Positions 1-11,339 of a stretch of 64,000 bases of DNA are shown one piece after another. The DNA is from Acanthopleura granulata (lineage: Eukaryota; Mollusca; Polyplacophora; Chitonida; Chitonidae): positions 1,769,575 to 1,833,574 of the forward strand of contig JABBOT010000033.1 in the NCBI GenBank assembly GCA_016165875.1, read 5' to 3'. The position numbers were made by a program, and so were the translations under genes. The notes beneath the pieces were generated by a model. The model was not told where the DNA came from and did no database searches. It saw only the letters and a list, made by a program, of their open reading frames with translations. The first letter of the stretch is position 1. Each line of letters begins with the position of its first letter.

Positions 1-800
1 GCCTCCTAACATTAGCCGCGAAACACAGTTACCTGCACACGGAGATCTTGTTTTTCAGCATGATTTCGGAATATTGCTGTTTTCGCTTGACCGAGAACTT
101 TAGGTATTCTCATTTCCTTCTCATTCTTCCTACTTTCACCTTTCAATGGCTTCCAGGGCATTGATACTCGGGAGACGATGACAGGTCAGTCTGACATGAT
201 TTGTTTTGGAATGGAAAGAATCAGCTATCTCGAAGCAAATTTGCTGCCATTTTCGGGACGTTATTGGAATATTTCCTCTTCTGAAGTAACATTTTCTGGT
301 ATGCACTGCAGCTGTTTGTTCCATAATGTATTAAATTACGTGGCTGCTGAGAACTAGTGAAACGAAAAAAGATGGCTGTATTGTGCGTAATGGAAACGAA
401 TAACATCTAGAATGCTTCGGTAGTCAAACACTGACGTTCTCCTTTCTTTGACGGATTTCTCATTCAAAGGAAGAATTATCTTGCGTTAACTTTTCACGTT
501 CTTGCAGCACGTTTATAATGGAAGGAACTGAAGGTAATTGGAATTTACTTTCCGAGGTTTTGTTAAATAACACACTGGTCTGACTGTACGAATGAAAAGA
601 AAGTTCAACTGACTGATAGTTCAGAAGTAATTCTGTTTGTATATCATATGAAATGTGTGCAGGTTACACAAAATGTAAACTCAGAATTAATCATGTTACT
701 AAATATATTTTTTGTATACACCTTATCATATTGCTCACACATCAGTCGCTTAACTTTATGCTGTAGACAAGCTTAAAGTCCCGAAAGTATGTTGATCATG
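1..800. other. Unique AT-rich DNA, no feature seen
   Basis: No convincing coding or repeat signal on either strand. The stretch 834-1451 is likewise featureless. Confidence 0.5.
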
Positions 801-833
801 GCACTATGGTTAATTAACCATGGTTAATAGTGC
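801..833. repeat. Nested palindrome
   Basis: GCACTAT and ATAGTGC form outer arms, and the inside holds two overlapping perfect palindromes, ATGGTTAATTAACCAT and TTAACCATGGTTAA. GTTAAT-type sites resemble homeobox/HNF1-like binding sites, but this may be chance. Confidence 0.8.
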
Positions 834-1451
834 ACATTGTCACGTTCCATTCCAAACGTTCCATGCGTTTTTGTATTTTTATAATTATTATTATTACACA
901 TTTTAATATGACGAGTGCGGCTGGTTCAGTTCGAAAATGGGGTTGAGCGAAGATCGGATGGCTTTGGTTGCACTTGTCACATTGGTGTTAATTGTTGTGT
1001 CATGTCCTTTTTTAGGTAAGAATAACTCAACGATATGAAGTTTGGATTACTTTGAATTAAATCATATCAGCCTTGACACATGGAGGACAAACAGGCCTGA
1101 AACACCGAGTACCAGATTAGTCCTTGACAGAGTACAAATTTGGATTTTTGAAAGGTACGTGCACGTATGGAAGGGTAAAACTGATCACAGATCTAAATAC
1201 ACGAACACTGCGTGTCGTGTATATAGGGGTGTATGTAAGTGGATGTGCATACATTAAAAGTTCGCATGTTGCCCGATTATAAATTAAGTGACGCGAAAAG
1301 TGTAAAGTGTGGTTTTGGCCAATCGTTGACAATAATCGGTATTTCGGTATTTGCCGTCATCATACGAGTTACTCTGAACACCACTCCACTGCTACTCACA
1401 ACAATGGTCATTAGTTCGCATTGTGATTATGGCGCTGATACATTCCGCTAT

Positions 1452-1599
1452 CGTGGCAAAGGTCTGCCAGCAACCTGTGGATGGTCGTGGGTTTCCGCCG
1501 AGCTCTGCGCGGTTTCATCCCACGATAATGCTGGCCGCTGTCGAATAAGTGAAATATTCTTGAGTACGGCGTAAAACACCAATCAAATAAATAAATAAC
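1452..1599 (+). mobile_element. SINE, 5'-truncated copy
   Basis: Keeps the body from GGCAAAGGTCTGCCAGCAAC through the well-preserved 3' end TTGAGTACGGCGTAAAACAC and a short AAAT tail. The tRNA-like head is missing. Confidence 0.8.
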
Positions 1600-2329
1600 A
1601 TTCCCCAGTCTTTGCCACAGATGCATTTATAAACTGAAACAATTTTAGTGGGAAATAATGTCTATAGATGCTCAAACAGACACGTTTTTACACACACATG
1701 CAGGCTTCCGTGTTAAAGGTTTTAAAATTATGGAAATAAAAATGCGGAGAAATATCTTTTGATTAATTTAGCAAAACAGTTATGGGCCAAATTTTCGCCT
1801 AAGGCCCCCCCCCCCCCCACCTCCACGTTTACTATTTACCACCGTTCTTAGTCACCAGCTGCATGGAGAGACAAATGAAAGAAATTAACAAGATCTACTG
1901 CACCAGCAAAGGTTGTATGGTCAATTTACTGCCTTTTAGTCCACTGATCTGGTAACTTAATCCCGGAAGCCAATGCACCGTCCTCGTATATTCGTCTTCT
2001 GATGAACTGATGTTGCACTAAGCTGTTTGAGAACAAACTGCCTTCAGACAGGGAAAGTACACATGTGTGGCCACATACAAGGACTATTCCTAATTGAAGG
2101 GAGTTGGGCTTGCTTACACGGTAACATTATGAACATATACACATAAAGAAGTCTTAACGTGTGTATTTATAGACAGTTATCATAATGACGGCCGTTCATC
2201 GTTATTATTTAAAATGTTTGTGATTCCCAAGTCATATAAGCAGTGGTCTAAGTCTACTATTAACCTGCGGTTTAAGAGCTTGAGCGTCATGCTCATGTTA
2301 TGGAGTGGGCTACGGGTAAACAGGGGCAT

Positions 2330-3000
2330 TTCAGGAGAAAACAAGGAAGCATAACGTAGTGAAAAGAGTAAGGTTTGAAGATTTAAAAAACACCATCTGA
2401 TAATTGTTTAGGCGTTCTCTGAGAAACATATGCTCCATCGCCGTAAGCTCATATAGCTTTCTGACGCCACTGGCATTCTACCAACGCGATCTTGGTTCAC
2501 TGACATGAATGTGGCCTTTATCTCTGTAGTGGTGAAATATCAAGCCGGGCTCCTTCCCGTCGTCCCCTTTGAACAACCAAAGTCTGCACACTTTGGCATC
2601 CAACCCGCTCTTCGTTTTTGTCTGTGTACTGACAAAAACAAAAGGCAACAGTCAGCCGTCCTTAATGGAGTCGAATTAGCATCCATATATGAGTACAGTT
2701 ATATATCGTACATTCAAAAGACCGGTAATCATTTAAGGGCCGATTTATATCATATCCGTTAATCGGGCTTTACATAATCCTGCGTTCTGATTGATCAAAA
2801 ATATTTTCACACCTACGTCCCCTTTTACATGTATTTATTTATTGTTCGCGATTAAGTGTATGCTATGACCTACCTAAAAATTGTTACCTTGGGATTAAAA
2901 AATGTAAAAAAAAAAACCCCTGATCCTGGTGTTAAAATCTTGAAGCCATACTCTTTTACCACAAATTGCCCAACACTTCACTGGTCTTCTGCTTTGGATG
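2330..3000 (+). repeat. Long-range duplicated repeat, copy A
   Basis: Collinear with 56640-57300: AAGAGTAAGGTTTGAAGATT, ACACCATCTGATAATT, GTAAGCTCATATAGCTTTC, CATATCCGTTAATCGGGCTT, CCTGCGTTCTGATTGATCAA, TCTTTTACCACAAATTGCCC. No ORF is conserved between the copies, so it is probably a non-coding mobile or satellite-type repeat; no terminal inverted repeats were found. Confidence 0.8.
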
Positions 3001-3349
3001 GAAAAACATCGTACAAAACAAAGTTTCGATGGATGATAAAAAAACCCATCAAATCCGTACCTGGGGATAACTTTACTATTTTTTAAAGATTTTATTTTTA
3101 CTAAATTAAATGCAGTCAAATACTTTGATTGCGTGTTGGGTTTTGTGGACCACATTCATGATGTGTGAGCAGTGACGTCACTCCGACTTTTCCCTCAAGT
3201 AGTATAGTTTACTGTCATTTTAGTTTTTCTTATAAAGGCACACATAACAGGAGTACGGGGCAAATGAACTTTATTCAGACTTGAACATAACGACGTACAG
3301 AAAGGTTTTAATACATCACGTTTGACAACAATCTGAACAAAAAAGCAGT

Positions 3350-3420
3350 GACGGTATTTTGAGATACAGTTTTTAATGGTCGTCTTTCTCACCTTAACTT
3401 CTTTTATACCTGGTCTTTCG
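3350..3420 (+). repeat. Dispersed repeat shared with about 33065-33140
   Basis: GAGATACAGTTTTTAATGGT and CGTCTTTCTCACCTTAAC match CAGACACAGTTTTTAATTGT and CTTTCTACTCAACTTAGG at about 33073-33112. Both continue into GGTCTTT.GCTTT. Confidence 0.55.
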
Positions 3421-3450
3421 CTTTGAAGCCTCTTTAAAGTACACTGATGA

Positions 3451-3650
3451 GCTTCTCGCCAATGCGGTCGCCTTGAGTTCAAGTCTAGCACATGCTGGTT
3501 TCCTCTCATGCCGAAATGTCTGCTAGCAATCCATCAAGGGAACTGGGTTTTCCCCGGGCTTCGCGTAGTTTCCTCACAGCACAGTGGTGGCTGCCTTCGT
3601 TTAAGTGATAAATTCCTAAGTACAGCCTTAAACACCAACAATTACAGAAA
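3451..3650 (+). mobile_element. SINE, diverged copy
   Basis: Carries the CCAATGCGGTCGC and GAGTTCAAGTC segments, the body, and a decayed tail (CCTAAGTACAGCCTTAAACA). Box A is not recognisable. Confidence 0.7.
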
Positions 3651-5394
3651 TACACATGAACAGTGCCTAAGTCAAGCGCAGCTATCCCGACATGCAGTCA
3701 TGGACGGATTTTGAACATTTCTCGGTGGCTAAAATGAGTAGTTAATATAGTCGTAAATCTATGCTCACAGTAGGTACTTTTGTTTTCAATAGTGCGTAAG
3801 AATGGCCGTACAAATACAAATTTAGGTCGAGTAAGAACTGTTAATGTAATTGTTCTGCTTGAAAAGCTTTCGCAGTTATTATCTGTGCGTGAACTTCGCA
3901 TTCGTGATGTTTCTACCCTTTCCTGTGATTTTTAATTTCCCTTTTCCCCCTCATTTAGAATGGTGACACTTTAGACTGAAGTTTACGAACCACTCGACTC
4001 TATGTACACACATCAACTATTACATTTCCATACAAAAAAATTGGAAAACTTGCTTTTTTCATCCCCAAATCACAGTGAAGTCATAATTACAACTGTCAAC
4101 GAAATCATTACATCACTACAGAAAGCATAATTTTTTTTCAATCGAAGTCTATATCAACATATTCATTTCGGTGGATATGCTATGGCTAGAAGGATTCGTA
4201 TACTTAACTAACGTCCTGTTACTTCAAAACGCGCAAACGGGTTGGGCCGTGCAGTGAATGGGAACATACAGCTTGTTGGTCACGCACAGCAGGAAGGGAA
4301 CGTATAAATAAGTTGGACCGTGCAGTGAATGGGAAGATGCAACATGCTTTTAGCCTGCATTCAGCTAACTGTAAAATGTCAGAATCCTCACATTCAGCTT
4401 TACCGTTTGTCTATGACTGGGAAAGTTTCTGAACACCCAGGAAGTTGATGTAAACCTTGGTGCAAATGGAAATCCCGTTAGAGGGCTTTTCCTTCTTAAT
4501 AATGTGGAAAACTATCAGCCTGTTTTCTAGACTGATAATATGTTATTATGTGCTGTTAAAAATGGAATGTATTCACTGAATTTTCTCAGCAGTGTTATGG
4601 ATGTTGGATATATTCATGTCCAGTTTCTATAGTAAAGTAGCGAAAAAGAGGCAATGGTGGTAGAGATGAAAGTGAAATACGAACACAAAGAAAGATTTGG
4701 TGTAAGCAGACTGGGTGCAGCTTGAGTTAATTGACAAAGTGAAAGAAATCCGACTAAGTTTTGTCCATACTGTGACCACATCTGAAAGGAGACCTGGTCA
4801 TCCTTTCATACGATGAACATTGAGATCGACGCTGTATTCTATACTGCGGCATCGGTTCATTGATTATTCCCTTAAATGCAACAGAATATGTGGGAGTTAA
4901 ATGAAAGATAGGGACTTTGTGATTCCAGTTCAGCGGTCTCCTCAGATTTACTCTCCCAGAACGATTTTATCTCTCTCTCTCACTCGCCGATCGCTGTTGG
5001 GCCAAGTGGCAGGGCAGTGGCGTAGAAAACACGAACAATCCCCGTTTGTCTCACACGGTTGTTTGATCACAAGGATCAGTATAGTTATCTCAGTATTTCA
5101 TGTCAGACTACAAAACAGAGGCAGCCGCGAACCGACCGTTGAATAAATATATTCTATACAATAAGGAACAATGAAGATATTATTCATGATGTTGCCATAC
5201 ACTATATGGTTTCAGGAACGAGTATCACATGGTGGTAAAGGTGGCGTATACAAAGGCCACTGGAGTATCATGCCCAACATCACAGACATGATACCCCATC
5301 CAGTCACATTATACTGACAACGAGACGGCCAATCCTGTTTCTTTGCTCTAACCTCTGAGTGCACTGCCTCAAGCTACGCAGCAACAAGTACAAT

Positions 5395-5450
5395 GTTTCC
5401 CGACCTCGAGGCGGGAGTCCTAACCACCAAGCCACCGAGACGGTCTGTTT
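5395..5450 (-). mobile_element. tRNA-like SINE head remnant
   Basis: On the minus strand it reads CTCGGTGGCTTGGTGGTTAG, a box-A-like sequence TGGCTTGGTGG, with no matching box B or acceptor stem. This is an isolated head of a tRNA-derived element, not a tRNA gene. Confidence 0.4.
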
Positions 5451-5710
5451 GACGATGGAGTAAGATGTTTCCATAATCTTGAGATAAATCACACCACCAT
5501 GTAAAACTTCTGTGTTTTCCTATGTTTTTGTCAGTTTATCTTCTTTCTACATAACTTAACAGATTTTAGGATTCCCAGCGTTTTTAAAGATTATAATTTG
5601 AAGTGTTGATAAGGATGTGCATGCAACAATACGAGAGTTTCAGTATCCAGTGCTACCCAAAGACATTCAGTGGATCTCTGGTGTTCGTGTCAGCTCGGGG
5701 CCTGTGTGCC

Positions 5711-5957
5711 AGAGAGGGTTAGCGCAGTGTCAAGACCCCGTGCCTCTAACCAATGGGGTCGTTGTGAGTTCAAGACCAGCTCATGCTGGCTGCCTCTCCG
5801 GTTGTACTTGGGATGTTCCGCCAACCACATGCGGATGGTCGTGGGTGTACCCTGGAAGCTGTGCCTGGTTTCCTCACATCGTATTACCGTCGTAGAAGTG
5901 AAATTTTCTTGAGTATGGGGCAAAACACAAATCAAATGAACAAATAAATAAATAAAT
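5711..5957 (+). mobile_element. SINE, nearly complete copy
   Basis: Partial head (GGGTTAGCGCAGTG), the box-B region (GAGTTCAAGACC), body, 3' end (TTGAGTATGGGGCAAAACAC) and an AAAT tail are all visible. Confidence 0.8.
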
Positions 5958-6061
5958 CGAGTCAGCTCTAAATCTATTGAAAACTCGCACATTAACTTAG
6001 GAATCACTGCCGAAATTTTAGCAATCACTTGTCTATTCCCTGGGACATCTTCAAGGCCCTG

Positions 6062-7100
6062 TGTTACGAACCCCGTCTTTAAAATATTGCATGATATTCT
6101 TTTTGCGGCAACCAGGTCAGTGTCTGACCTACATTTTCTCTCTTTGTACGTGACAGCCTGTTCTGAATGTGTTCTAGATGCTTCTGTGTTTATGAGATTC
6201 CTGTCACAGCTCACAACGCGTACATTCTGGAAATATGTACCCGTATTGTAAACATGTTTACGAACAAACTCTCCAGAATTTTCTTTACGTTAGTCTATAT
6301 ATATGAGTGACGAAGTTGTAAAGCTCGCAGTGATTTTACTTATGTCCAGTTGAGAGCAGTCTTTTACTCAAGTTCACGTGAGAGCAGTCATATTTACTCT
6401 CGTTCACTTAGAAAGATTTTGTGGGATGTGGAGATATCGGCTTTCGTGCCATTCGACATAGGTCAGTTTGTACTCCATATCTCTGTACGTAGCACTTTAT
6501 GAGTTTGTGTTTCATGACTTGCTATTTCGCTTAAGACATTATTTTGGAGCTTGTATCGCCTATTGTCCCTTTGTGCGATTACGAACATTTCATCCCAGTT
6601 TACCCTGAAAGTGACTGTGTGTATATTTCCGAGGAATGAAACATATATCGTCAGCTAGGCATTACGGACGCTATTGTCAACCCGTCTGCCCAGGAAACTT
6701 GCACCTTGCCTGGGAGATGGATATATACCATTGTCGGCGTACCGGGTCCATTGCTGTTTTTCACGTACAGGACTGTCAACCTTGGATTTGAGAATTCCTA
6801 AGAATTGTAATTCTGTACTTAAGTGGACTGACTTGCCTTTGGAAACTGGAATAGCCCATCCGGATTTGAGAGCTGACACCAATGAGAATCTATATATATT
6901 TTTGTAATTATATGTGTTGTTATTATATATTATTGTAAATTGTACTATCTGTCTAGTTTGTTCAAATATATGTATTGAACTTCTTCAACGGTCTTTGTGT
7001 TTCTTTGTTTGATCTTGTGTAAGGCCTATCGCTGTCAAAGAGTTGAACAAGCCATTTGTTCGTCGGTTTTTCCTCTCGGATAATGGTACCCTTACATCTG
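6062..7100 (+). mobile_element. LTR-like block, copy 1 (possible solo LTR)
   Basis: This block is collinear with the reverse complement of 13640-14720 over about 1 kb. It begins TGTTACGAACCCCG and its similarity fades near CCCTTACA, so TG...CA ends are possible. It contains a TATA-like TATATATATGAG near 6297 and two GAGAGCAGTC repeats at about 6350-6390. No polypurine tract precedes it and no primer-binding site follows, so as an LTR it would be a solo one. I saw no convincing target-site duplication. An alternative is a duplicated gene fragment: the 6630-6780 block is exon-like in length and composition. Confidence 0.45.
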
Positions 7101-7129
7101 TGCCTGCATTCACGAAACAATCCTGGTGT

Positions 7130-9145
7130 TACGTGCACGAAACTACCATAGCAACCAGTATCCTGTACTGGAGTTACTTTGCGATGACAGTTCATGTGCT
7201 AATGACGTTAACAGATCTTAGTGCATCCGACAGTAGACCTTCATCGAGAACTTAATTAAATCCTGTTTTGTTTGTCAGCTTGAAGAACAAAACACGCGCC
7301 ATTAGCCAAACAGTGGGGAAAAGGCCTCCTTTTGTGACGAATATTGAGTTAGGCTTGCTTTGACAAAGCACTGTAAGGAGTCCATAAAACACACGACCGG
7401 CTATTAAACCCCTTCACTACATATCCACATTAATCAGAAAACGATTATAACTGGGCAAATATGCCCCATTGGTTGGGGATTTTTTTGTTGAAGTCACTGT
7501 GAGCAAACAGACTTTAATGGATATATTTCATTACGCCGCATTGATATCTCGCCGCGTGTTTACCAAACTATGATTTGATCAAACAACCGGCTTTGTGGAG
7601 AGACTTTGTATTTCTAAAGCGTTATTTATACCTCCATTTATTTGTTTAACTTGTCATCCCACAGTGACTATTTTGTCAGGTAGACAAATTGTTATCGTGG
7701 TGTCTTTATTGCCAGGTGCGGGTAACTTCAGGCACGCGTGTAGCTATCTGAGCCGAGAGAAACAACTCTTTAAAACTACTGAGTACGGAAGCCTTGTGTA
7801 ATCGCTGTAGAAACTAATGCCTTACACTGACAGAATATGAATGTTTTTGAACGACGACAGAACACATTGTATTATTTTACAATCTGTTATTTGAGAATGA
7901 ATGAATGATTATGGCTTAACGCCACAGTGAGAGAGTTACTATCCATGAACACAACATCCAGCCCCAGTTGATCAGACCTACACTGCTTATATATACATTA
8001 GTATGGTGTGAATAGTTAGATGCAAATCAGTAGATATATCAGCCTATAGGCGACTTGCTGTGTTTCGGAATTCTTTTGGGTTGGATAAACCAACACAAAT
8101 TCCTCATCAGGGGTGGGCACAGAGTAGAATGGGGGGACAGTTGGGTGTTATAAGATTCCAGTGTTTTCTTAGGTAGCCAATGTATCAGGCTGTCCTCGTA
8201 GATGGTATGTTGTTACAGGTCCATTTTGGATTTCATCCAACAGGCCAAATGGAAACCTCTCCTTTCTGTTGGCTACGTAGACTAGTGAATCAAGAGAGTA
8301 TATTTTCCATTTCTTGTGTCCACGACCGAAGTGTCTCCATTTATTCACGTAGATTGCGTATTAGATATAGAGGTTGTCAAGTTGACTCTGAGGATGGGCG
8401 TTAGAGAACAATATGCACGGCTTCCAAATTAAGTAGGTTTGGCATGATAATACATATTCCCCATTCAAAAACATGTAAGTCATGACATTTTTCTTTCATT
8501 TTGTCTTCCAGGTTTTGGCTTGTAACGTTTGTGTGGTGAAGTTGAATCGTTTTTAATGTCATGTAATTTCGCTGGCGTTTAAATTCACTTGCTTGCCGTC
8601 TGTCACACTGGTCTCTATACACGTATTTCGGAAGAAGAGTTAGGGACATCATTTTATTGGGCGTAACGGTAAAAATGTTGACTGGAAATGGAATTACCTA
8701 TGCAGCTGCTGCTGATAATATAGCGATAGTCCTGTGCAGTTTTGAGAATTCTTCTTTCATACGTTTGTCGGTAGGATGGATAATGTACTGTGTGTAGCCG
8801 CAGCCGTCACCGCTGTCGTGCCTGTACGCGAGTGATCGGACAGTTACTTGGGGTGAGTTCAACGAACACCGATATGGACTACATTGTATGAAGATATCTA
8901 TGTTGCGTTTTCATCTTTAAATTCATTGCGTAATTTTCGTCAAAGTCATACTACATTTGTTAGGCCATTAGATGCCATTTAAATTGTCGTAGACCTTATA
9001 GTTACTATGGTTACGTGTTCTCCGTATAACTTATTTCATTTAGTTTTGTTCTAGTTAATTCTTACATAAACTAGGACGGAATTATTCCATTAGGATGATC
9101 TATGAACTCGTATAGGGAGGTGTCATCATCAGTTTACAAGTGTAA
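7130..9145. other. Mostly unique DNA
   Basis: Only a short GAATGAATGATTATGGCTTA motif (about 7898) stands out; it recurs at about 46385 and may mark the end of another retroposon family. Confidence 0.4.
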
Positions 9146-9335
9146 TTTCTCATGTTAACAATATATTTGTCTGCGTTATAACTATTTGTACTACGAAACA
9201 ATGGAAAGGTGTGTTCTATAGGGTTTCTCATGTTAACAATATATTTGTCTGCGTTGTTACTATTTGTACTACGAAACAATGGAAAGGTGTGTTCTATAGG
9301 GTTTCACATGCTAGCAATATATTTGCCTGTGTCAC
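9146..9335. repeat. 78-bp tandem repeat, about 2.4 copies
   Basis: CATGTTAACAATATATTTGT recurs at 9151 and 9229, and as a diverged third start at 9307. The first two units are almost identical, including GAAACAATGGAAAGGTGTG. The unit is a multiple of three and open in one frame, but no protein is implied. Confidence 0.9.
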
Positions 9336-9427
9336 AAAGACAGATAGACACACAAAACTCATTGTGTAATATTCGATTTTTATTGGATATTTACAGATTT
9401 CTTGGGCTTTCCTCCAATTAAAGTGAG

Positions 9428-9675
9428 GGTCCTCCGTGGCTCAGTCGCTAGCGCAGTACTGACCTTGAAGCCTCCCACCAATGGGGTCGCTGTGAGTTCT
9501 AGTCCAGCTCATGCTGGCTTCCTTCCCGGTCTGCCAGCTACCTGCTGATGGGCGAGGGTTTCCACCTGGCTCTGCCCGGTTTCTTCACACCATAATACTG
9601 GTCGCCGTTGTATAAGTGAAATATTATTGAGTACGGCGTGACACACAAATCAAATAAATAAATAAATAAATAAAT
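9428..9675 (+). mobile_element. Near full-length tRNA-derived SINE (reference copy for this window)
   Basis: This is the clearest copy of the main SINE family. The head begins CCTCCGTGGCTCAGTCGC, with a box-A-like TGGCTCAGTCGC at 9437-9448 and a box-B-like GAGTTCTAGTCC at 9494-9505, that is, an internal RNA polymerase III promoter. A conserved body follows (CCAGCTCATGCTGGCTTCC; GGTTTCTTCACACCATAATA) and then the 3' end GTGAAATATTATTGAGTACGG and an (AAAT)n tail. It has no coding capacity, so it must use the enzymes of a partner LINE that recognises the 3' tail. The motif AGTGAGG occurs at both flanks (9422-9428 and 9683-9689) and could be a target-site duplication, though the right copy stands a few bases past the tail. 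Confidence 0.85.
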
Positions 9676-10035
9676 TAGACTGAGTGAGGTAACCCAACAG
9701 AGGAGTTTCTTCCTTTTTCCCTTACAAAATAGTCCTCATAAAACTCAAGTTATATTAACCCAAAGCAAGGAAAAAGAGTAAAGTAGTTGGGGAAAAGCAA
9801 TAATAAGACTTCGTGCTGAAATTTACTCTCGATACTGTGATTGAACAATTGATTATGGTTTCGCGGAATATTGAAAGTTTACACATGTAAAGACACCGGC
9901 TATGTATCAACACGTCATTTTTTTTACAAACAGTCAATCTTCATGTGCGCCATTAAGAGGGCTATTCAGAAGTTCACCTGACTGATCGATTGAGTGAAAT
10001 ACTGATCGGTACAGAATATAGTGAGATTTCCGAGA

Positions 10036-10085
10036 CATTGGACTGTACTAGCACGCTAACCTCTAGGCCACGAAAACCCCCGCCC
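10036..10085 (-). mobile_element. tRNA-like SINE head remnant
   Basis: Minus-strand reading CGTGGCCTAGAGGTTAGCGT resembles the box-A head of the main SINE family. No body or tail follows. Confidence 0.4.
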
Positions 10086-10152
10086 GCAGTTATGAATTGT
10101 ATCTCCTTTATATTTTTTGACGCTGAGAGCTGTTGTACTTATATTGTAAGTG

Positions 10153-10400
10153 GGAGGGGACTCCGTGGCCAAGGGTGTTAGCTTGTCAGCACGGCGTACC
10201 GATACAAATGTCTCTCATTAATGAGTGAGCGGTGATTTCAAGTCCAGCTTATGCTGGCTTCCTCTCCGGCCCTACGTGGGAAGGTCCACCGGGTTTCCCC
10301 CGGTTTCTCTGTCCGGTTTCTTCTCACCACAATAATGGCCGCTGTGGTGTGAGTGAAATATTCTTGAATACGGCATAAAACAACAATTAAACAAATAAAT
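10153..10400 (+). mobile_element. SINE, nearly complete copy
   Basis: Head (ACTCCGTGGCCAAGGGTGTT), a poorly kept box B (GATTTCAAGTCC), body (CTTCCTCTCCGGCCCTACGT), 3' end (CTTGAATACGGCATAAAACA) and an A-rich tail. Confidence 0.8.
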
Positions 10401-10639
10401 TGCCAGGGCAAGCCAATGAGCTCAAATTACCAGTTAAACAAATTACAGTGTGCCTGTCATGTGGTGGTTTATTGCTGCCGATATAGGCAAATTCATTTCT
10501 ACCAAATTCGAAACAGATACTATGTATTTTCAGAAATGATTCTAGGCGAGTGCCAGAAAAAAATGCGCCAGTGGAGTCATTACATACATGGTTAAGCATA
10601 TAAAATAGAAATCTCATGTATTCTCAGGATCATGGTGAA

Positions 10640-10700
10640 TAGGACACACACAAAAAATAGGCCACACAAAAAAAAAAAATAGGCCACACAAAAAAACACT
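10640..10700. repeat. Short A-rich tandem repeat
   Basis: Three reiterations of a unit like AGGCCACACAAAAAA with varying A-run lengths. Confidence 0.7.
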
Positions 10701-11027
10701 ATGTCGACTTAACAGCCGGGATTATCCAACAGATCTTCAATGTCTCGTGGTTGCCAAGTTACGCGCGGTAAACACTGAGAGGTATTATATATTTAGGCGT
10801 AAATACGAAGCATGTGGGCAGAATCACCATGGAAACGTGCTTATGTCATAACAAAGGTTCTAAAAGGTTTATGCAATGCCAAGAACGTGCTCGTCATTAT
10901 GCAAACTAGTCCGGCCTGCGTGATTTAGAGAAGTCATATATTAGCATTTCACACAAATTCCGTCCCAGAGCTGAAAATTCTACCATGGTAATCCCATGTG
11001 TATGAATGGACAGTACAACACAGAAAG

Positions 11028-11191
11028 TGGGTGGGGTAGGGTAGAGCATGGGGTAGGGTACAGGGGGCGGGGGGGTAGAGGGGGAAGAGTAGAGAGGATG
11101 GGGTATGGTAGAGGATGGGGTAGGGTAGAGGGGGGTAGGGTAGAGGGGGTAGGGGTGGGGTAGAGGAGGTGGAGTAGGTGGGGTAAGGGAT
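11028..11191. repeat. G-rich minisatellite (GGGGTAGGGTAGAG-type)
   Basis: About 160 bases of imperfect GGGGTAGGGTAGAG units on the plus strand, almost without C, with many runs of three or more G. The strand asymmetry and G-run spacing fit G-quadruplex potential. The complementary strand reads as proline-rich in several frames, which is a composition artefact. Confidence 0.9.
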
Positions 11192-11250
11192 TGGTCAAAT
11201 GTGCCGAAACATATGTGCAAACACAGTAGAAAATAATGATCTGAGCTTTG

Positions 11251-11330
11251 GCGTCGAAACCGACATTCGTATTCCAGCCGCTAACCAAGATGGGCGTTAC
11301 TGGTCAATAATCGCAAGACCAGTTTATAAA
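11251..11330 (+). repeat. Dispersed repeat copy (GTCAATAATCGCAAGACCA family)
   Basis: GCGTCGAAACCGACATTCGT and GTCAATAATCGCAAGACCA are shared with 29862-29945 (+) and, in reverse, 44133-44225. The family and class are unknown. Confidence 0.6.
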
Positions 11331-11339
11331 AACGACACA

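Noticed and set aside
5690..6214. 174-codon minus-strand ORF
   Set aside because: Much of it is antisense of the SINE at 5711-5957; the rest has no domain and overlaps the LTR-like start.
10906..11288. Proline-rich minus-strand ORFs (102-104 codons)
   Set aside because: They are the complement of the G-rich minisatellite, read open in more than one frame.
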